NCBI GenBank assembly: GCA_963680875.1 | Contig: OY804575.1 | Location: 31,400,494 to 31,464,493 of the forward strand | Origin: Bathymodiolus brooksi | Lineage: Eukaryota > Mollusca > Bivalvia > Mytilida > Modiolidae | Direction of reading: 5' to 3' | DNA length: 64,000 nt | Shown: in pieces, positions 63,775 through 64,000 of the stretch | How the letters are laid out: every line of letters begins with the position of its first letter | Numbering within the stretch: the stretch's first letter is position 1 | The notes under the pieces: model-generated | Database searches by the model: none | What the model was told of the DNA's origin: nothing | What the model saw: only the letters and a program-made list of their open reading frames with translations | Made by a program: the position numbers and the translations under genes

Positions 63775-64000
63775 CTATTTTTTACGTGGTCTTGGTAGTT
63801 TCGCTTTCGTGCTTGTTCGCCATGGCGGATTAGGCTTAGGATATTGTCTAGAATTTATTTCCGCTACCAACTGCGAAACATCTTCTGATGTTTTTGCACA
63901 AATACTTTTTATTTCAGCATTTTCTGACTGCAGTTGTATATTGTCAGTCCTTAATTGGGTCACCTCTTTGTGAATTTCCTTATGGAGTCGTAGTTCATCT
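63775..64000 (-). CDS. C-terminal end of an unrecognised coiled-coil protein (partial)
   Basis: The frame is open across the right window edge and ends at TAG 63775-63777, so at least ~74 residues are visible. The first ~45 residues form a heptad-like coiled coil (LRLHKEIHKEV, then LRTDNIQLQSENAEIKSI). The end is basic and proline-rich (KPNPPWRTSTKAKLPRPRKK). Such an arrangement is common in transposon accessory or gag-like proteins but is not diagnostic. No start is in view. Confidence 0.4.
   Translation of the reverse strand, partial: DELRLHKEIHKEVTQLRTDNIQLQSENAEIKSICAKTSEDVSQLVAEINSRQYPKPNPPWRTSTKAKLPRPRKK

Overview
The window is eukaryotic, most likely from a bivalve or other mollusc. 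It has a spliced nuclear gene with GT-AG introns, tRNA-derived SINEs whose 3' module I associate with molluscs, AT-rich intergenic DNA, minisatellites and transposon remnants. There are no operons, ribosome binding sites or other prokaryotic signals. Species assignment is inference only.

Region 1 (1-36240) is one uninterrupted satellite array with a monomer of about 47 bp, always in the same orientation. It runs off the left edge of the window. Monomer variants are arranged in higher-order repeats, and these are duplicated in a nested way: a 1642-bp unit, a 4507-bp offset, a 4169-bp unit with an internal 890-bp duplication, a 5.8-kb block repeated 7967 bp away, and a 1122-bp repeat in a distinct, simpler sub-array. 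The short open frames here come from the 47-nt period and are not genes.

Region 2 (36241-53075) is intergenic and full of repeats. It holds a degraded minus-strand ORF pair that looks retroelement-derived (36648-37961), two unrecognised small ORFs, near-perfect foldback hairpins (one with a 9-bp target-site duplication), and an inverted pair of a roughly 0.9-kb repeat. It also holds an apparently identical 3287-bp tandem duplication that carries a terminal-inverted-repeat element with nested insertions, a pyrimidine-rich tract, and a transposase-like C-terminal remnant.

Region 3 (53076-62274) carries the one gene I can reconstruct confidently. It is a five-exon, plus-strand, METTL27-like (WBSCR27-family) SAM-dependent methyltransferase of 217 residues. 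Its introns hold a 2.6-kb minisatellite of 42-bp units, three SINEs and two 41-43-bp tandem arrays.

Region 4 (62275-64000) is downstream sequence with a 37-bp tandem repeat, a SINE fragment, an isolated 32-bp relic of the satellite, and the C-terminal end of a minus-strand coiled-coil ORF that enters from beyond the right edge.

No multi-gene system is visible. The most interesting material is the satellite's nested architecture, the orphan satellite relic, the foldback elements, and the minisatellite that resembles a coding exon of its host gene.
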